Positions 23,422-33,806 are shown, counted from the stretch's first letter. The stretch is DNA of 64,000 nt from Bryobacterales bacterium (GCA_003167255.1 PMTR01000074.1:1-64000); one strand, 5' to 3'. A program made the numbers and translations. Notes: a model not told the origin generated them from the letters alone.

Positions 23422-26400
23422 ATGCGGACCTGTTGGATCGTCTTGTTTGCCCAAGCCGCAGCGCTGACGGCAGCCCCCGGCCGCGATTCCGTGCCGGTCT
23501 TTTTCATAGCCAACCACGGACAAGCGCCCGCGGCGGTGCGCTTCATGACCAAGAGTCCCGGGATCACGGCCTGGTTTCTGGATGATGCCGTGGTGCTGCG
23601 CGCCGCCGGCGGAACGGTGCGCATGTCCTTCGAGGGCGCCGAAAAATCCGCCGCTCTCGAAGGCCGGCAGCCGCTGGCGGGAAGGGCCAATTTCCTGACG
23701 GGAGAGGGGGACGCGTGGCGCCTCGACGTGCCGCTGTTCGGCAAAGTCTCCTACCGGAACCTGTACCCCGGCATCGATATGGTCTTCGGCGGCGGCGGCC
23801 ACGACCTGAAAAGCGAGTTCCTGGCCGCGCCGGGCTCGGACCCGTCGCGCATCTCGCTGCGCTATGTGGGCGCGGGAAAACTGCGCATCGAAGACGACGG
23901 CTCCCTGAGGATTCCCGTGAACGGAGAGCCGCTCCGCGAGCAAGCGCCGCTGGTCTACCAGGAGCGCGGCGGCCGGCGCCTGTTGGTGGAGAGCCGCTTC
24001 CGCCTGGCCGCGAATGGCGCGTTGGGCTTTGAATTGGGCGCGTACGATCACTCGCTCCCGCTGGTAATCGATCCGGTCCTCTCGTATAGCACCCTGCTCG
24101 GAGGCTCGGGCTTCGATTCCGCCACGGCCATTGCGGTGGATTCGTCGGGCTCGGCCTATGTGGCCGGCTTTACCGATTCCTACGACTTCCCGACGCTCGG
24201 TCCCAGCCAGAGCTACAAAGCCGGCGGCAACGATGCCTTTGTAGCCAAGCTCAATGCCACGGGCAACGGCCTGGTCTACTGCACATACATCGGCGGATCG
24301 GGCGACGACCGGGCCTACGGAATCGCTGTCGATTCGAGCGGCAACGTCTACGTAACGGGTTCCACCACCTCGCTCAACTTTCCGGTTCGTTACGCGCTGC
24401 AGTCGCGGTTAGGGGGGTCGCGCAACGCCTTCGTGGTGAAGCTGAGCCCCGCCGGCAACATGATGTTGTACAGCACTTATCTGGGCGGCAGCGGGGCGGA
24501 TTACGGGTATGGCATCGCCGTGGATGGCTCCGGGAACGCGTACGTGGTGGGAGACACCACGTCGCTGAATTTCCCCGCGACCGGTTTTCAGAAAGGTTTT
24601 CACGGCGTGCAGGACGCATTCGTCGCCAAGGTCAGCGCCGACGGAAGCCACCTGGTGTACAGCACCTACCTCGGGGGCTCCAACACCGATCACGGCGCCG
24701 CCATCGCGGTGGATGCCGGTGGCGCCGCGTACGTGACCGGTTCCACTTACTCCATCGACTTTCCGACCATGGTTCCCTTTCAGCCGCTCATCGCCGGCGG
24801 CGAGGATGCTTTCATCGCGCGGTTGAATTCGAGCGGAACTTCGCTTTTGTTCAGCACCTATCTGGGAGGCAGCAATGGCGTGGTCTCGTATCCCGAAACG
24901 GGGCAAGGGATCGCGCTCGATGGCCAGGGCAACGCCTATGTGGTGGGTGTGACCAGCTCGGCCAATTTCCCGCTGTTGAACGCCGTGCAGTCTTCGCTGG
25001 ACGGCTGGCTGGACGCTTTCGTCACGAAAGTGAATTCCTCCGGCGCGCTGATGTACAGCACCTACCTGGGCGGATCGGGCGTGGACGTGGGCAATGCCAT
25101 TGCGGTCGATTCGAGCGGCAGCGCCTACGTCACCGGATACACCTATTCCACCGATCTGCCTGTAGTGGCGGCGCTCCAGTCCACCATCGGCGGCGATTGT
25201 GACGCTTTCCTCGCCAAGTTGAGCCCCACCGGTAATTCGCTGGCGTACCTTAGCTACCTCGGCGGCAACGGCTCCGATAACGGAGCGGCGGTCGCGCTCG
25301 ACCCCACTGGCGCCGTCTATGTCGCGGGCTGGACGCTCTCCACGAATTTTCCGCTGCATAACCCATACCAAACCATCAACGCCGGCAACTACGGCGCGTT
25401 CGTCACCAAGGTGACCTTCGCCCAATTGCCGGGAATCGTTGGGGTGTCGCCCAACTCCGGGAGCGGCGCCTCGCAGACATTCACCTTTCAATATACCGAT
25501 AGCGCCGGCTCGACCGATCTGACCAGCGTGTCGGCCAACTTCAACACCGCCGTCTCCACCGTGAACGGCTGCGTGGTCAACTTCAACCGCGCCCTGAATA
25601 CCTTGTGGCTGCTCACCGATGCCGGCGTCCAGCCTGGCTCGGGCATCACGCCCGGCAGCGGCAGCCAGCAGAACAGCCAGTGCACGCTGAACGGTGCCGG
25701 ATCGAGCGTTTCGGCTTCCGGCAACACCCTCACCTTGAACCTGGCGCTCACCTTCCATCCGGCCTTCGCGGGCGCGAAAGACATCTACATGCTGGCCGTC
25801 AACCCGAACGGAACGGCTGCTTGGCAACAGGAAGGAATCTGGACGGTTGGGGCGCAGGTGCAGACCGTCTCGGTCACACCCGGTTCGGGAAGCGGTTCGT
25901 CCCAGACATTCACCTTCCTATACACCGACACGGCGGGCGCGGCCGATCTCACCTCGGTCTCCGTGCTCATCAACTCGTCGCTTTCGACCGCCGCCGCATG
26001 CTCGGTCACCTACAACCGGGCCCAAAACAGCCTCGCGCTGTTGACCGATTCCGGCGCTCTGCCCGGCTCCGCCATCACACCCGGCAGCGGTAGCCAACTG
26101 AACAGCCAGTGCACCCTTAGCGGCAGCGGGTCGAGCGTGTCCACCACCGGTACCTCGCTCACGCTGAATCTGGCCCTCATGTTCCAGCCGGCGTTCGGCG
26201 GCAACAAGAACGTCTATATGCAGGCAGTCAGTCCGTTCGGAACGGCCGCCTGGCAGGCGGAAGGCGTCTGGACCGTCCCGACGCAAGTCCAGGTGGTGTC
26301 GGTCACGCCCAGCTCCGGCAGCGGCTTGTCCCAAACCTTCAGCTTGCAGTATTCCGACACCGCCGGCTCGACCGACATCACATCCGTATCGGTGCTGGTG

Positions 26401-28431
26401 AATTCGTCGCTTTCCACCGTTACCGCCTGTTCGGTCGTCTACACCCGCGCGTCCAACACCCTGGCCTTGCTGACGGATTCCGGCGCGCTGCCCGGCTCCA
26501 CCATCACACCTGGTAGCGGCAGTCAAGTGAACAGCCAGTGCACGTTGAACGGCGCCGGATCGAGCGTGACCACTTCCGGATCCACGCTCACTCTGAACCT
26601 GGCTCTCACCTTCCAGTCGGCCTTCGGCGGCGCCAGGAATGTCTACCTGCAGGCGGTGGCCCCGTCCGGAACGGTCGCCTGGCAGCAGAAAGGCACCTGG
26701 ACGGTCCCGGCCACCGTGCAGGCCGTATCGGTGACGCCCTCAACCGGCAGCGGCACAACTCAGACCTTCAGTTTTCAATTCACCGACACCGCCGGCGCGA
26801 CGGACCTGACGTCGGTCTCGGTGCTGGTCGACTCCGCGCTCACCACGGTCGGTAGTTGCGAAGTGGACTATTACCGCGCCTCCAATACGCTCCGATTGCT
26901 CACGGATTCCGGCGGGCAGCCGTCTTCCAGCCTCACGCCCGGCGGCGGCAGCCAGCAGAATAGCCAGTGCATGTTGAACGGCGCCGGATCGAGCGTGACC
27001 ACTTCCGGCGCCACGCTCACGCTAAACCTGGCGCTCACCTTCCAGACCGCCTATGGCGGCCTGAAGAATGTCTACATGGACGCGGTTGACGCATTGGGAA
27101 CATCGGGCTGGCAACAGAAAGGCACGTGGACGGTCCCGGTGACGGTGCAGGCGGTTTCGGTTACGCCGGCCTCGGGCAGCGGCAACACCCAAACCTTCAG
27201 CCTGCAGTTTTCCGACACCGGCGGCGCTACCGACCTGGCTTCCGTCTCGGCGGTGGTCAGCTCCACGCTCACCAACGTCGGCAGTTGCGAAGTGGATTAC
27301 TATCGGGCCTCCAATACATTGAAGCTGGTGACGGATTCCGGCGGCCAGCCTTCCGGCACCCTCACGCCCGGCAGCAGCGGCAGCCAGCAAAACAGCCAGT
27401 GCATCTTGAACGCCGCCGCCTCCAGCGTTTCGACCTCCGGCAACACGCTGACACTCAACCTGGCGCTCACCTTTCAATCCGTCTATAGCGGCGCGAAGAA
27501 CGTCTACATGGAAGCCATCAGCCCGTCCGGAACAGCACCCTGGCAGCAGAAAGGCACGTGGACTGTACTCGCCCAGGTGCAGGCCGTTTCCGTGACCCCC
27601 AGCTCCGGCGGCGGTTCTTCCCAAACCTTCAGCCTTCAGTTCTTCGACGCCGCCGGCTCTGCGGACCTGACTTCCGTCTCGGTAGTGCTCAATTCCGCGC
27701 TCACCTCCGTCAGCGGCTGCGAGGTGGATTACTACCGTGCCTCCAACACGCTGAAGTTGCTGACCGATTCCGGCGGGCAACCCTCTGGCAGCCTCACGCC
27801 CGGCAGCGGCAGCCAGCAGAACAGCCAATGCATCTTGAACGGCGCCGCCTCCAGCGCCTCGACCTCCGGCAACACGCTGACGCTCAACCTCGCGCTCACC
27901 TTTCAGGCAGCCTTCGGTGGCGTCAAGAATGTCTATATGGAAGCCCTGAGCCCCTCCGGCACAGCGCCCTGGCAACAGAAGGGCACCTGGACGGCTCCGG
28001 CCACGGTTCAGTCCGTCTCCGTGACTCCCAACTCCGGCGCCGGCTCGACCCAAACCTTCAGCTTTCAGTTCACCGATGGCGCCGGCGCCAGAGACCTGAG
28101 CTCGACTTCGATTTTATTCAACTTCTCGCTCAGTGCCGTCGGCGGCTGCGAAGTGGATTACTACCGCGCGACAAATGCCTTGTCGCTGCTGACGGATTCC
28201 GGCGGCCAGCCCTTCATGAGCATCTCGCCCGGCAGCGGAAGCCAGCAGAACAGCCAGTGCCTGGTCGATGGCACCCGGTCGAGCGTGTCGATTTCGGGAA
28301 ACACCCTGACCTTGAACCTGTCGGTCACCTTTCTTACGGGGTTTGCCGGTGCGAAGAATGTCTACATGGAGGCCGTCAGTCCGGCCGGAACGGCGCCTTG
28401 GCAGCAGAAAGGCGTCTGGTCGTCCAACTAA
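23422..28431 (+). CDS. giant secreted protein: DUF7948, 7 SBBP repeats, 7 tandem C-terminal repeats
   Basis: A 1669-residue surface or secreted protein. A signal peptide (MRTCWIVLFAQAAALTA) is followed by a DUF7948-type N-terminal domain (about 25-225; FFIANHGQAPAAVRF, VDPVLSYST at its end). Seven SBBP beta-propeller repeats (about 228-660) each read YSTYLGGSGxDxGxxIAVDxxGxAYVxGxTxSxxFP. Seven tandem repeats of about 140 residues (about 670-1669) follow, each opening with VSVTPxSGSGxSQTFxF, carrying one Cys before a YxRA segment and a second in NSQCxLNGAGSSV, and closing with WQQKGxWTV. The paired cysteines suggest one disulphide per repeat. No enzyme motif; probably adhesive or structural. 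It stands alone between unrelated genes. Confidence 0.88.
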   Translation: MRTCWIVLFAQAAALTAAPGRDSVPVFFIANHGQAPAAVRFMTKSPGITAWFLDDAVVLRAAGGTVRMSFEGAEKSAALEGRQPLAGRANFLTGEGDAWRLDVPLFGKVSYRNLYPGIDMVFGGGGHDLKSEFLAAPGSDPSRISLRYVGAGKLRIEDDGSLRIPVNGEPLREQAPLVYQERGGRRLLVESRFRLAANGALGFELGAYDHSLPLVIDPVLSYSTLLGGSGFDSATAIAVDSSGSAYVAGFTDSYDFPTLGPSQSYKAGGNDAFVAKLNATGNGLVYCTYIGGSGDDRAYGIAVDSSGNVYVTGSTTSLNFPVRYALQSRLGGSRNAFVVKLSPAGNMMLYSTYLGGSGADYGYGIAVDGSGNAYVVGDTTSLNFPATGFQKGFHGVQDAFVAKVSADGSHLVYSTYLGGSNTDHGAAIAVDAGGAAYVTGSTYSIDFPTMVPFQPLIAGGEDAFIARLNSSGTSLLFSTYLGGSNGVVSYPETGQGIALDGQGNAYVVGVTSSANFPLLNAVQSSLDGWLDAFVTKVNSSGALMYSTYLGGSGVDVGNAIAVDSSGSAYVTGYTYSTDLPVVAALQSTIGGDCDAFLAKLSPTGNSLAYLSYLGGNGSDNGAAVALDPTGAVYVAGWTLSTNFPLHNPYQTINAGNYGAFVTKVTFAQLPGIVGVSPNSGSGASQTFTFQYTDSAGSTDLTSVSANFNTAVSTVNGCVVNFNRALNTLWLLTDAGVQPGSGITPGSGSQQNSQCTLNGAGSSVSASGNTLTLNLALTFHPAFAGAKDIYMLAVNPNGTAAWQQEGIWTVGAQVQTVSVTPGSGSGSSQTFTFLYTDTAGAADLTSVSVLINSSLSTAAACSVTYNRAQNSLALLTDSGALPGSAITPGSGSQLNSQCTLSGSGSSVSTTGTSLTLNLALMFQPAFGGNKNVYMQAVSPFGTAAWQAEGVWTVPTQVQVVSVTPSSGSGLSQTFSLQYSDTAGSTDITSVSVLVNSSLSTVTACSVVYTRASNTLALLTDSGALPGSTITPGSGSQVNSQCTLNGAGSSVTTSGSTLTLNLALTFQSAFGGARNVYLQAVAPSGTVAWQQKGTWTVPATVQAVSVTPSTGSGTTQTFSFQFTDTAGATDLTSVSVLVDSALTTVGSCEVDYYRASNTLRLLTDSGGQPSSSLTPGGGSQQNSQCMLNGAGSSVTTSGATLTLNLALTFQTAYGGLKNVYMDAVDALGTSGWQQKGTWTVPVTVQAVSVTPASGSGNTQTFSLQFSDTGGATDLASVSAVVSSTLTNVGSCEVDYYRASNTLKLVTDSGGQPSGTLTPGSSGSQQNSQCILNAAASSVSTSGNTLTLNLALTFQSVYSGAKNVYMEAISPSGTAPWQQKGTWTVLAQVQAVSVTPSSGGGSSQTFSLQFFDAAGSADLTSVSVVLNSALTSVSGCEVDYYRASNTLKLLTDSGGQPSGSLTPGSGSQQNSQCILNGAASSASTSGNTLTLNLALTFQAAFGGVKNVYMEALSPSGTAPWQQKGTWTAPATVQSVSVTPNSGAGSTQTFSFQFTDGAGARDLSSTSILFNFSLSAVGGCEVDYYRATNALSLLTDSGGQPFMSISPGSGSQQNSQCLVDGTRSSVSISGNTLTLNLSVTFLTGFAGAKNVYMEAVSPAGTAPWQQKGVWSSN

Positions 28432-28473
28432 GGGACCGCCGCGCTAGAATACAAATTCGCGCGGACAGCCTTC

Positions 28474-28875
28474 ATGTGGAACGGCGACTACCTGTTCCTG
28501 CCGACCAATTTCATCCAGAAGGATTTCAAAGTCCGGTACCGCAACATGTCGCTCGGGGTGTTCTGGTCGCTCCTGAACCCTCTGGTGACGATGGGAGTTC
28601 TCACCTTTGTGTGCTGCGCCGATGAGTTGCTGAAGGACTCGATCCGCAATCTATTCGCTGGGGCTTCCGGCGCCTTCCATCAGCGAAGGTGGCTGCTGCT
28701 CCAGGACTTCTTCGAGCGGCGGCGGTTGTCCACCAAGGATCTGTTCGCGGTCTTGGGCCGCTTGGAAAAGTGGCTCGCCACGGTCCCGGCCAGGGGCCAA
28801 TTCGCCGCCTTCGGCCTGCGCGACTCCCACGCGCCGCCATCCAAACTCGATCGGCGCACTACCGCGGGCTTATGA
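28474..28875 (+). pseudogene. truncated polysaccharide ABC-2 export permease joined to unrelated sequence
   Basis: Residues 1-46 ([24 protein letters not shown], then [20 protein letters not shown]) are the N-terminus and first membrane segment of a Wzm/TagG-type polysaccharide export permease. After that point the protein ([19 protein letters not shown] onward, to residue 133) is soluble, helical and unlike any permease; the other membrane segments are missing. This looks like a deletion joining the 5' end of a wzm gene to the 3' end of another ORF. No wzt ATPase gene is nearby. The stop overlaps the next start (ATGA), so the remnant may still serve as a leader for the downstream gene. Confidence 0.65.
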
Positions 28876-30569
28876 GAGACTTTTCCATTCCGCTCTCGAC
28901 GGACACTTCAACGGCCGCCATCGGGCGCTACGGGTATCTCGCCGCGGTCGTAGCCCTGCTCGTGGCTTTGTTATATATCGGCTTCATCGTAACCACCGAC
29001 AACGCCAATCTCGGCACCACTAACGGGCTTTGGAAGACGCCTTCCGTTTCTGCGTGGGAACATGGGACTGCGGCGCCGCTGGATAGCGGTGAATTTCTCT
29101 ATTTGCCGGCGTATGGCTTTCTTGCCCGGCTGATTCCCGACCGTCTGGTGCAATACGGCATACAGGCGCCCGTCGTGACGTTCCGCAAAATGGCAATCCT
29201 CGACGGTATTTTCGGGGACTTGGCCTCGGGGCTGGTCTTTTTTATGGCCCTCCGGTTTTCGAATTCACTGCCCGTCGCGTGTCTGGTTGCCTTGGCTCAC
29301 GCCGGTGCCGGCTTTGTCCTTCTCAATAGCATCAATTCCGAGGATATTATTCCGGCCTACACATGCTTCCTCGGCGCCAGCGTGTGCTTCTTTGAGTATC
29401 TGTTTCTGAGAAGGGTGTGGCTGCTCCTGTCGGCTACTCTGCTGTTCGCGCTGGCGACGCTATTTCACTGGACTACGATGCCGCCTGGCATGGCCGCGTT
29501 CGCGGCTGTGCTGATGCTCATGATGTACCGCACAAAATCCGGCTTCCTGCTCGGCGCCGCGTGGTTGTTTCTATTCGCTTGTATCGTGCAGATCATCGTG
29601 CTGCTCCTCTTCCCCCGCTTGCATATTCCCATTTGGGCGGTGCTGTACCCAGGCAAAGGTTCTCACGCCGGGGGATGGGTTGGCCTCAGCCGCGAAAAGA
29701 TCCAGTACCTGATTATCGGCATCGGAAATTACTTCTGCGGCGCGAACGATGATGCGAGCTATCGCACGGGGCTCCAGGGCAGCCACTTGAGATTCGTCAT
29801 CCTCTCCTGGATCTATTTTGTGCCGGCCCTAGGCGCCAGTATCGTGACGCTCTTCAGCAAGCGGTCCGCGCTCGCCCTAAAGTATTTGGCGGTCTTTGCA
29901 ATCGCGTTGCTGGCTGCCGGAGAGGCGGGAGCATTCTATTCCCAGCCGCAGGACCCGCAAATGCAGATCCAGCCGATGTTCGCGACGGTAGCCGGTCTGA
30001 TTGTAATAGGCAGCCGCTGCCTCGCCTGCCGGCCCACGCTTCGGCGCGCGATCGGAGCCGGCTTTCTCGCAATCGCACTCGCCAACGGTGTTACGAATGT
30101 TGTATGGCTGCGGAGAGATCGCGGTGGCGATAGTCGCGCGTTGAGAGATGTGCACGAACTTGAATCGCTGTTTCCCTGGAGTAACACCGTGATCGTTTGC
30201 CATGGATTCGAGGGATGGATTACGTGGCAGTATGCCGTCGAGCGGAAGGGCGATAGCAAAGCTTTCCTCGACCGGTCCTTCCACCTGGCCAGGCCGTTCA
30301 CGACGACTCGTGATATCAGCGGGCAGGATGCGGCGATGCTGATGCGAAGCCAAATCGACGGGGCGTTCGCCGGCGGCCTGCGGGTTGTCGCCGGAGCGCT
30401 ATGGACAGAGGCTCCAGAGCATTTTATCGCCTCATTGACTACGGTCACGGAAGAAAGTCAGGCCCGCGTGTACGATGCGGCGTTGCGGAACAGCTATAGG
30501 CTGGGCACAAAGTGGACCACGGCGGAAGGACCGTTTGTCGAGCTACTTCCTAAAGAGCGGGCCCCCTAG
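28872..30569 (+). CDS. polytopic membrane protein, possible GT-C type
   Basis: A 565-residue membrane protein with about ten hydrophobic segments ([65 protein letters not shown]; and others) and a ~130-residue C-terminal soluble domain. The first extracytoplasmic loop contains a DSGEFLY motif, similar in position to the acidic loop motif of GT-C glycosyltransferases, but other signatures are missing, so this is only suggestive. The ATG at 28872 overlaps the stop of the truncated permease ORF; the longer track ORF starts inside that remnant. Confidence 0.55.
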   Translation: MRDFSIPLSTDTSTAAIGRYGYLAAVVALLVALLYIGFIVTTDNANLGTTNGLWKTPSVSAWEHGTAAPLDSGEFLYLPAYGFLARLIPDRLVQYGIQAPVVTFRKMAILDGIFGDLASGLVFFMALRFSNSLPVACLVALAHAGAGFVLLNSINSEDIIPAYTCFLGASVCFFEYLFLRRVWLLLSATLLFALATLFHWTTMPPGMAAFAAVLMLMMYRTKSGFLLGAAWLFLFACIVQIIVLLLFPRLHIPIWAVLYPGKGSHAGGWVGLSREKIQYLIIGIGNYFCGANDDASYRTGLQGSHLRFVILSWIYFVPALGASIVTLFSKRSALALKYLAVFAIALLAAGEAGAFYSQPQDPQMQIQPMFATVAGLIVIGSRCLACRPTLRRAIGAGFLAIALANGVTNVVWLRRDRGGDSRALRDVHELESLFPWSNTVIVCHGFEGWITWQYAVERKGDSKAFLDRSFHLARPFTTTRDISGQDAAMLMRSQIDGAFAGGLRVVAGALWTEAPEHFIASLTTVTEESQARVYDAALRNSYRLGTKWTTAEGPFVELLPKERAP

Positions 30570-30572
30570 ACA

Positions 30573-30604
30573 AGGGCTTCGCCCTCGATATCCCTTCGGG
30601 ATAT
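30573..30604. terminator. two compact hairpins between convergent genes
   Basis: AGGGC-ttc-GCCCT (30573-30585) and ATATCCC-ttc-GGGATAT (30588-30604) directly follow the stop of the membrane-protein gene. A further fold (GCAAC...AACCGG with CCGGTTGGTTGC) surrounds the opposing stop near 30694. The arrangement fits transcription termination from both sides, though there is no long T-tract. Confidence 0.45.
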
Positions 30605-30693
30605 GGAAGTTAGGAGTTAGGCGTTAGAATGCTTGGGCCGCGCGGTTGGGCACAACCAGAACAAAATCCCCGTTGGGGCGGGTATAACGGCAA

Positions 30694-32055
30694 CTAACTA
30701 ACCGGGCGAGGGCCGGTTGGTTGCGCCGCTGAGGCTGCGCCATCGGCAAAACATCCCAGGGTCATGATCCGGGCCGCGCCGTCGAACACTCCCGGCTGCA
30801 ACAGACGCCAGCAGTCCAGGACGAGCGGCTTTTCATTTTCGCGCTTGAAGTCCTCCGCCCGCAGCGCCTGGAATTCCGTCCACGGCGTGACAATCGCCAG
30901 TACATCGGCTTGGCGCGCGCATTCCGCCGCGCTGCCCGCAAACCCAACCTGGCCCGCCAGCGCCGCCTTGGCATTCTCCATTGCCGCTGGATCGTAGACC
31001 ACCACCCGGACACCCGCGGCCGCCAGTTGCCGCGCCAGCGCCACGCCCTGCGATTCCTCGATCACATTCGTGTCCGGCTTGTACGAGAGTCCCAGGATGC
31101 CCGCCGTGCCGCCTTCGGGCAACTGGGAGAGAATCATCTTCGCCAGCCGCGGCGCCTGGTTCCGGTTCACCTCGTCCGTCGCCTCCGCCAGCAGAGCGGG
31201 CACGCCGTTGGTGCGGGCCATCGCCGCGAAGGCCGCGTTGTCGCGCGGGAAACACGGGCCTCCATATCCCAACGCGCCCTTCAGATACTTCGGGCCGATG
31301 CGCGTGTCGCAGCCTAGCGCCGCGGTCACGACGTCCGCATCCGCGCCCGGCAGCGTCTCGCAAACCTGCGCCAGCATGTTGGCGTATGAAATCTTGGTGG
31401 TGACAAACGTATTGACCGAAATCTTAGTCACTTCCGCGTTGACGTAGTTCATCCGCCGGATCTTCGGTTGGCTGTCGCACACACCGGCATAGAGCAGCTC
31501 CAGAAGCGCGCCACTCCGCTGGTCCGATTCGCCGATCAGAATCATGTCCGGGTTGAGCATGTCGTAAATCACGCTGCCCAGCGCGATGAACTCGGGGTTG
31601 TAGCAGAGCCCGAAATCCACGCCGCACTTCTTCCCCGAAGCAGCTTCGAGCGCCGGCCGGAGTTTTCCCCCCGTGGAACCCGGCATCACCGTGCTCGACA
31701 ACGCCACCACGTGCCAGCCCTGCTTCTTCCCGAGCGCTGCGCCGACCTGTTCGGCCGCGCTCAGCACGTGCCGCAAAGAAAACTTTCCGTCCGGCTCGGA
31801 AGGCGTCGGAACAATGATGAACGTGACGTCGGTCGCGAGCACCGCTTGCTCGTAGTCCAGCGTCGCCGACAAACGTTCGCGGTTCGCCTGGATCATCTCC
31901 GCCAGGCCGGTTTCCGGAAACGGCGCGCGCCCTTCCTCGATCGCGCGCACGAAGGCCGCATTCACATCCACGCCCACCACCGTGTGGCCTTTGTGCGCCA
32001 TCACCGCCGCCATCGGCGCGCCCAGTTTCCCCAAACCAATGATCGATAGCTTCAT
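30694..32055 (-). CDS. ugd: UDP-glucose 6-dehydrogenase
   Basis: A 453-residue NAD-dependent dehydrogenase oxidising UDP-glucose to UDP-glucuronate, a precursor for surface polysaccharides. It has an N-terminal Rossmann fold (MKLSIIGLGKLGAPMAAVMA), IIVPTPSEPDG, the catalytic cysteine in GYGGPCFPRDNAAF, and the UDP-binding C-terminal domain with GLSYKPDTNVIEESQG. The start MKLSIIG is at 32055; the longer ORF into the nadE gene is ignored. It follows nadE by 5 bases on the same strand, which would couple NAD supply with an NAD-consuming enzyme. The sugar genes on the other strand fit the same pathway theme. Confidence 0.94.
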   Translation of the reverse strand: MKLSIIGLGKLGAPMAAVMAHKGHTVVGVDVNAAFVRAIEEGRAPFPETGLAEMIQANRERLSATLDYEQAVLATDVTFIIVPTPSEPDGKFSLRHVLSAAEQVGAALGKKQGWHVVALSSTVMPGSTGGKLRPALEAASGKKCGVDFGLCYNPEFIALGSVIYDMLNPDMILIGESDQRSGALLELLYAGVCDSQPKIRRMNYVNAEVTKISVNTFVTTKISYANMLAQVCETLPGADADVVTAALGCDTRIGPKYLKGALGYGGPCFPRDNAAFAAMARTNGVPALLAEATDEVNRNQAPRLAKMILSQLPEGGTAGILGLSYKPDTNVIEESQGVALARQLAAAGVRVVVYDPAAMENAKAALAGQVGFAGSAAECARQADVLAIVTPWTEFQALRAEDFKRENEKPLVLDCWRLLQPGVFDGAARIMTLGCFADGAASAAQPTGPRPVS

Positions 32056-32060
32056 GTTTC

Positions 32061-33698
32061 TTATCCCTGGCGTGCAATCGGCATGCGCCATCCCATGCCG
32101 AAGGCCCGCGAGGTCACTTTGAGTACCGGCGCGGCCTGCTTGCGCTTGAATTCGGCCGTCCGCACAAGTTGCAGCACGCGCCGCACCGTCGCCTCGTCGA
32201 ATCCCTGCGCGACGATCTCTTCCGCCGACCGGCACCGCTCCACGTGCAGCTCCAGAATCTGGTCCAGCAGTTCATACGGCGGCAGGCTGTCCTGATCCGT
32301 CTGGCCGGGCCGCAGCTCGGCCGATGGCGCTTTGGTCAAAATCGTCTCCGGAATGTCCGGTTTCCTCCGGTTGCGCCACCGCGAAACGCGGTAGACCATC
32401 ATCTTCGGCAAATCCGCGATCACCGCTAGTCCGCCGTTCATATCGCCATACAGCGTGCAGTAGCCCACCGCCATTTCCGATTTGTTTCCCGTCGTCAACA
32501 GCAGGGCGCCGAACTTGTTGGAGAGCGCCATCAACAGGCTGCCGCGAATGCGCGACTGGATGTTCTCTTCCGTGACATCGGGCTTCAGACCGCGGAATGT
32601 GTCCGCCAGCACCGCGTCGTAAGTTTCCATGATGCCACCGATCGCGAGGCTCACCGTGCGGACTCCCAGGTTGCGCGCCAGTTCCACCGAGTCGTCCACG
32701 CTCCCCGCGCTCGAATACCCAGACGGCATCATCACCCCAAGCACGTTGTCCGGGCCCATCGCGTCGGCCGCAATCGCCGCCGTAAGCGCCGAATCGATGC
32801 CCCCGGACAGGCCCAGCAGCACCTTGCCGAAGCGCGTCTTGCGGGCGTAATCGCGCACGCCCAGCACCAGCGCGTTCCAGATTTCGGCTTCCGGCTCGAA
32901 GTCCTCGGCGGCGATCGTGCCGCTGGCGCGCTCGAGGTCCACCACCATCACGTCATCGCGGAATCCGCGGGCCCGCGCGAACAGCCGCCCTTGCGCGTCG
33001 AACGCCGCGCTATGGCCGTCGAAGATCAACTCGTCGTTGCCACCCGCCTGGTTTACGATCGCCAGCGGCACGCCGTACTTCTGCGCCATGTGGCCGAGCA
33101 TCTTCTCGCGCAGTTGCTCCTTCCCCACGCTGAACGGCGAAGCTGAAAGGTTGATGATGGCCTGCGCTCCGGCTTGCGCCAGGTCTTCCACCGGGTCGTG
33201 ATGATAGCGGCGCCGCGCCCAGAAATCGCGATCGTTCCACACGTCTTCGCAAATGCTGATGCCCAGCCGCCATCCGTCCAGCTCCAGAATCTGCGGCCCC
33301 GGAGTAGCCGGCTCGAAATACCGATCTTCGTCGAAAACGTCGTAAGTGGGCAGCAGCATTTTGTGGAATGCTACGCCCGGTGCGCCGTCTCGCAGCAGCA
33401 CCGCGCTGTTGAACAGCGGCCGGCCCATTTCCGACGGGTTCGCCGTCGCTACTCCCACCAGCAGCGGCGGCGCGTCGCGCAGTTCCTCCGCCATGGCCGT
33501 CAGCTTGGTCGAGGCCCGCCGCACAAAGCCTTGGCTCATCAGCAGGTCGCGCGGCAGATACCCCATCAGCGCCAGTTCCGACGTCACCATCAGGTTGGCG
33601 CCCTGCGCCTGCGCCTCGCGCGCGGCGCGCAGAATCAGCGTGGAGTTTCCTTCCAGGTCTCCTGCCGTGGGGTTGATCTGAAGAAGCGCTATGCGCAC
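32061..33698 (-). CDS. nadE: glutamine-dependent NAD+ synthetase
   Basis: A 545-residue two-domain enzyme making NAD+ from nicotinate adenine dinucleotide, ATP and glutamine. The nitrilase-type glutaminase domain (about 1-260) shows the Glu-Lys-Cys set in SELALMGY, FHKMLLP and ISICEDVW. The synthetase domain has the PP-loop LSGGIDSALTAAIA, and GNKSEMAVGYCTLYGDMNGG and KAPSAELRPGQTDQDSLPPY blocks. Length is normal for the bacterial glutamine-dependent form. First gene of a two-gene operon with ugd. Confidence 0.96.
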   Translation of the reverse strand: MRIALLQINPTAGDLEGNSTLILRAAREAQAQGANLMVTSELALMGYLPRDLLMSQGFVRRASTKLTAMAEELRDAPPLLVGVATANPSEMGRPLFNSAVLLRDGAPGVAFHKMLLPTYDVFDEDRYFEPATPGPQILELDGWRLGISICEDVWNDRDFWARRRYHHDPVEDLAQAGAQAIINLSASPFSVGKEQLREKMLGHMAQKYGVPLAIVNQAGGNDELIFDGHSAAFDAQGRLFARARGFRDDVMVVDLERASGTIAAEDFEPEAEIWNALVLGVRDYARKTRFGKVLLGLSGGIDSALTAAIAADAMGPDNVLGVMMPSGYSSAGSVDDSVELARNLGVRTVSLAIGGIMETYDAVLADTFRGLKPDVTEENIQSRIRGSLLMALSNKFGALLLTTGNKSEMAVGYCTLYGDMNGGLAVIADLPKMMVYRVSRWRNRRKPDIPETILTKAPSAELRPGQTDQDSLPPYELLDQILELHVERCRSAEEIVAQGFDEATVRRVLQLVRTAEFKRKQAAPVLKVTSRAFGMGWRMPIARQG

Positions 33699-33790
33699 CG
33701 TGAATTCCCCTACCTAAAAATGGACTGCGCCAACCGAAACCAAGCTTTCCAGCCAGTGTAGCAATATGGGAATCCGCGGTGTGGTGTTGT

Positions 33791-33806
33791 TATATTAGGT
33801 CTGATC
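33791..33806 (+). promoter_or_regulatory. possible -10 element and short leader for the GT2 operon
   Basis: TATATT at 33791-33796 lies 10 bases before the GTG start at 33807 in the short divergent gap. A transcription start near 33803 would give an almost leaderless mRNA, and no Shine-Dalgarno is visible. The -35 is weak (around GGGAAT), so this is tentative. Confidence 0.35.

Noticed and set aside
24374-28053. Many ORFs in other frames of the giant repeat protein, and possible CRISPR-like periodicity
   Set aside because: The ~420-base period is a translated protein repeat with one open frame of 1669 codons; the units are far too long for CRISPR.
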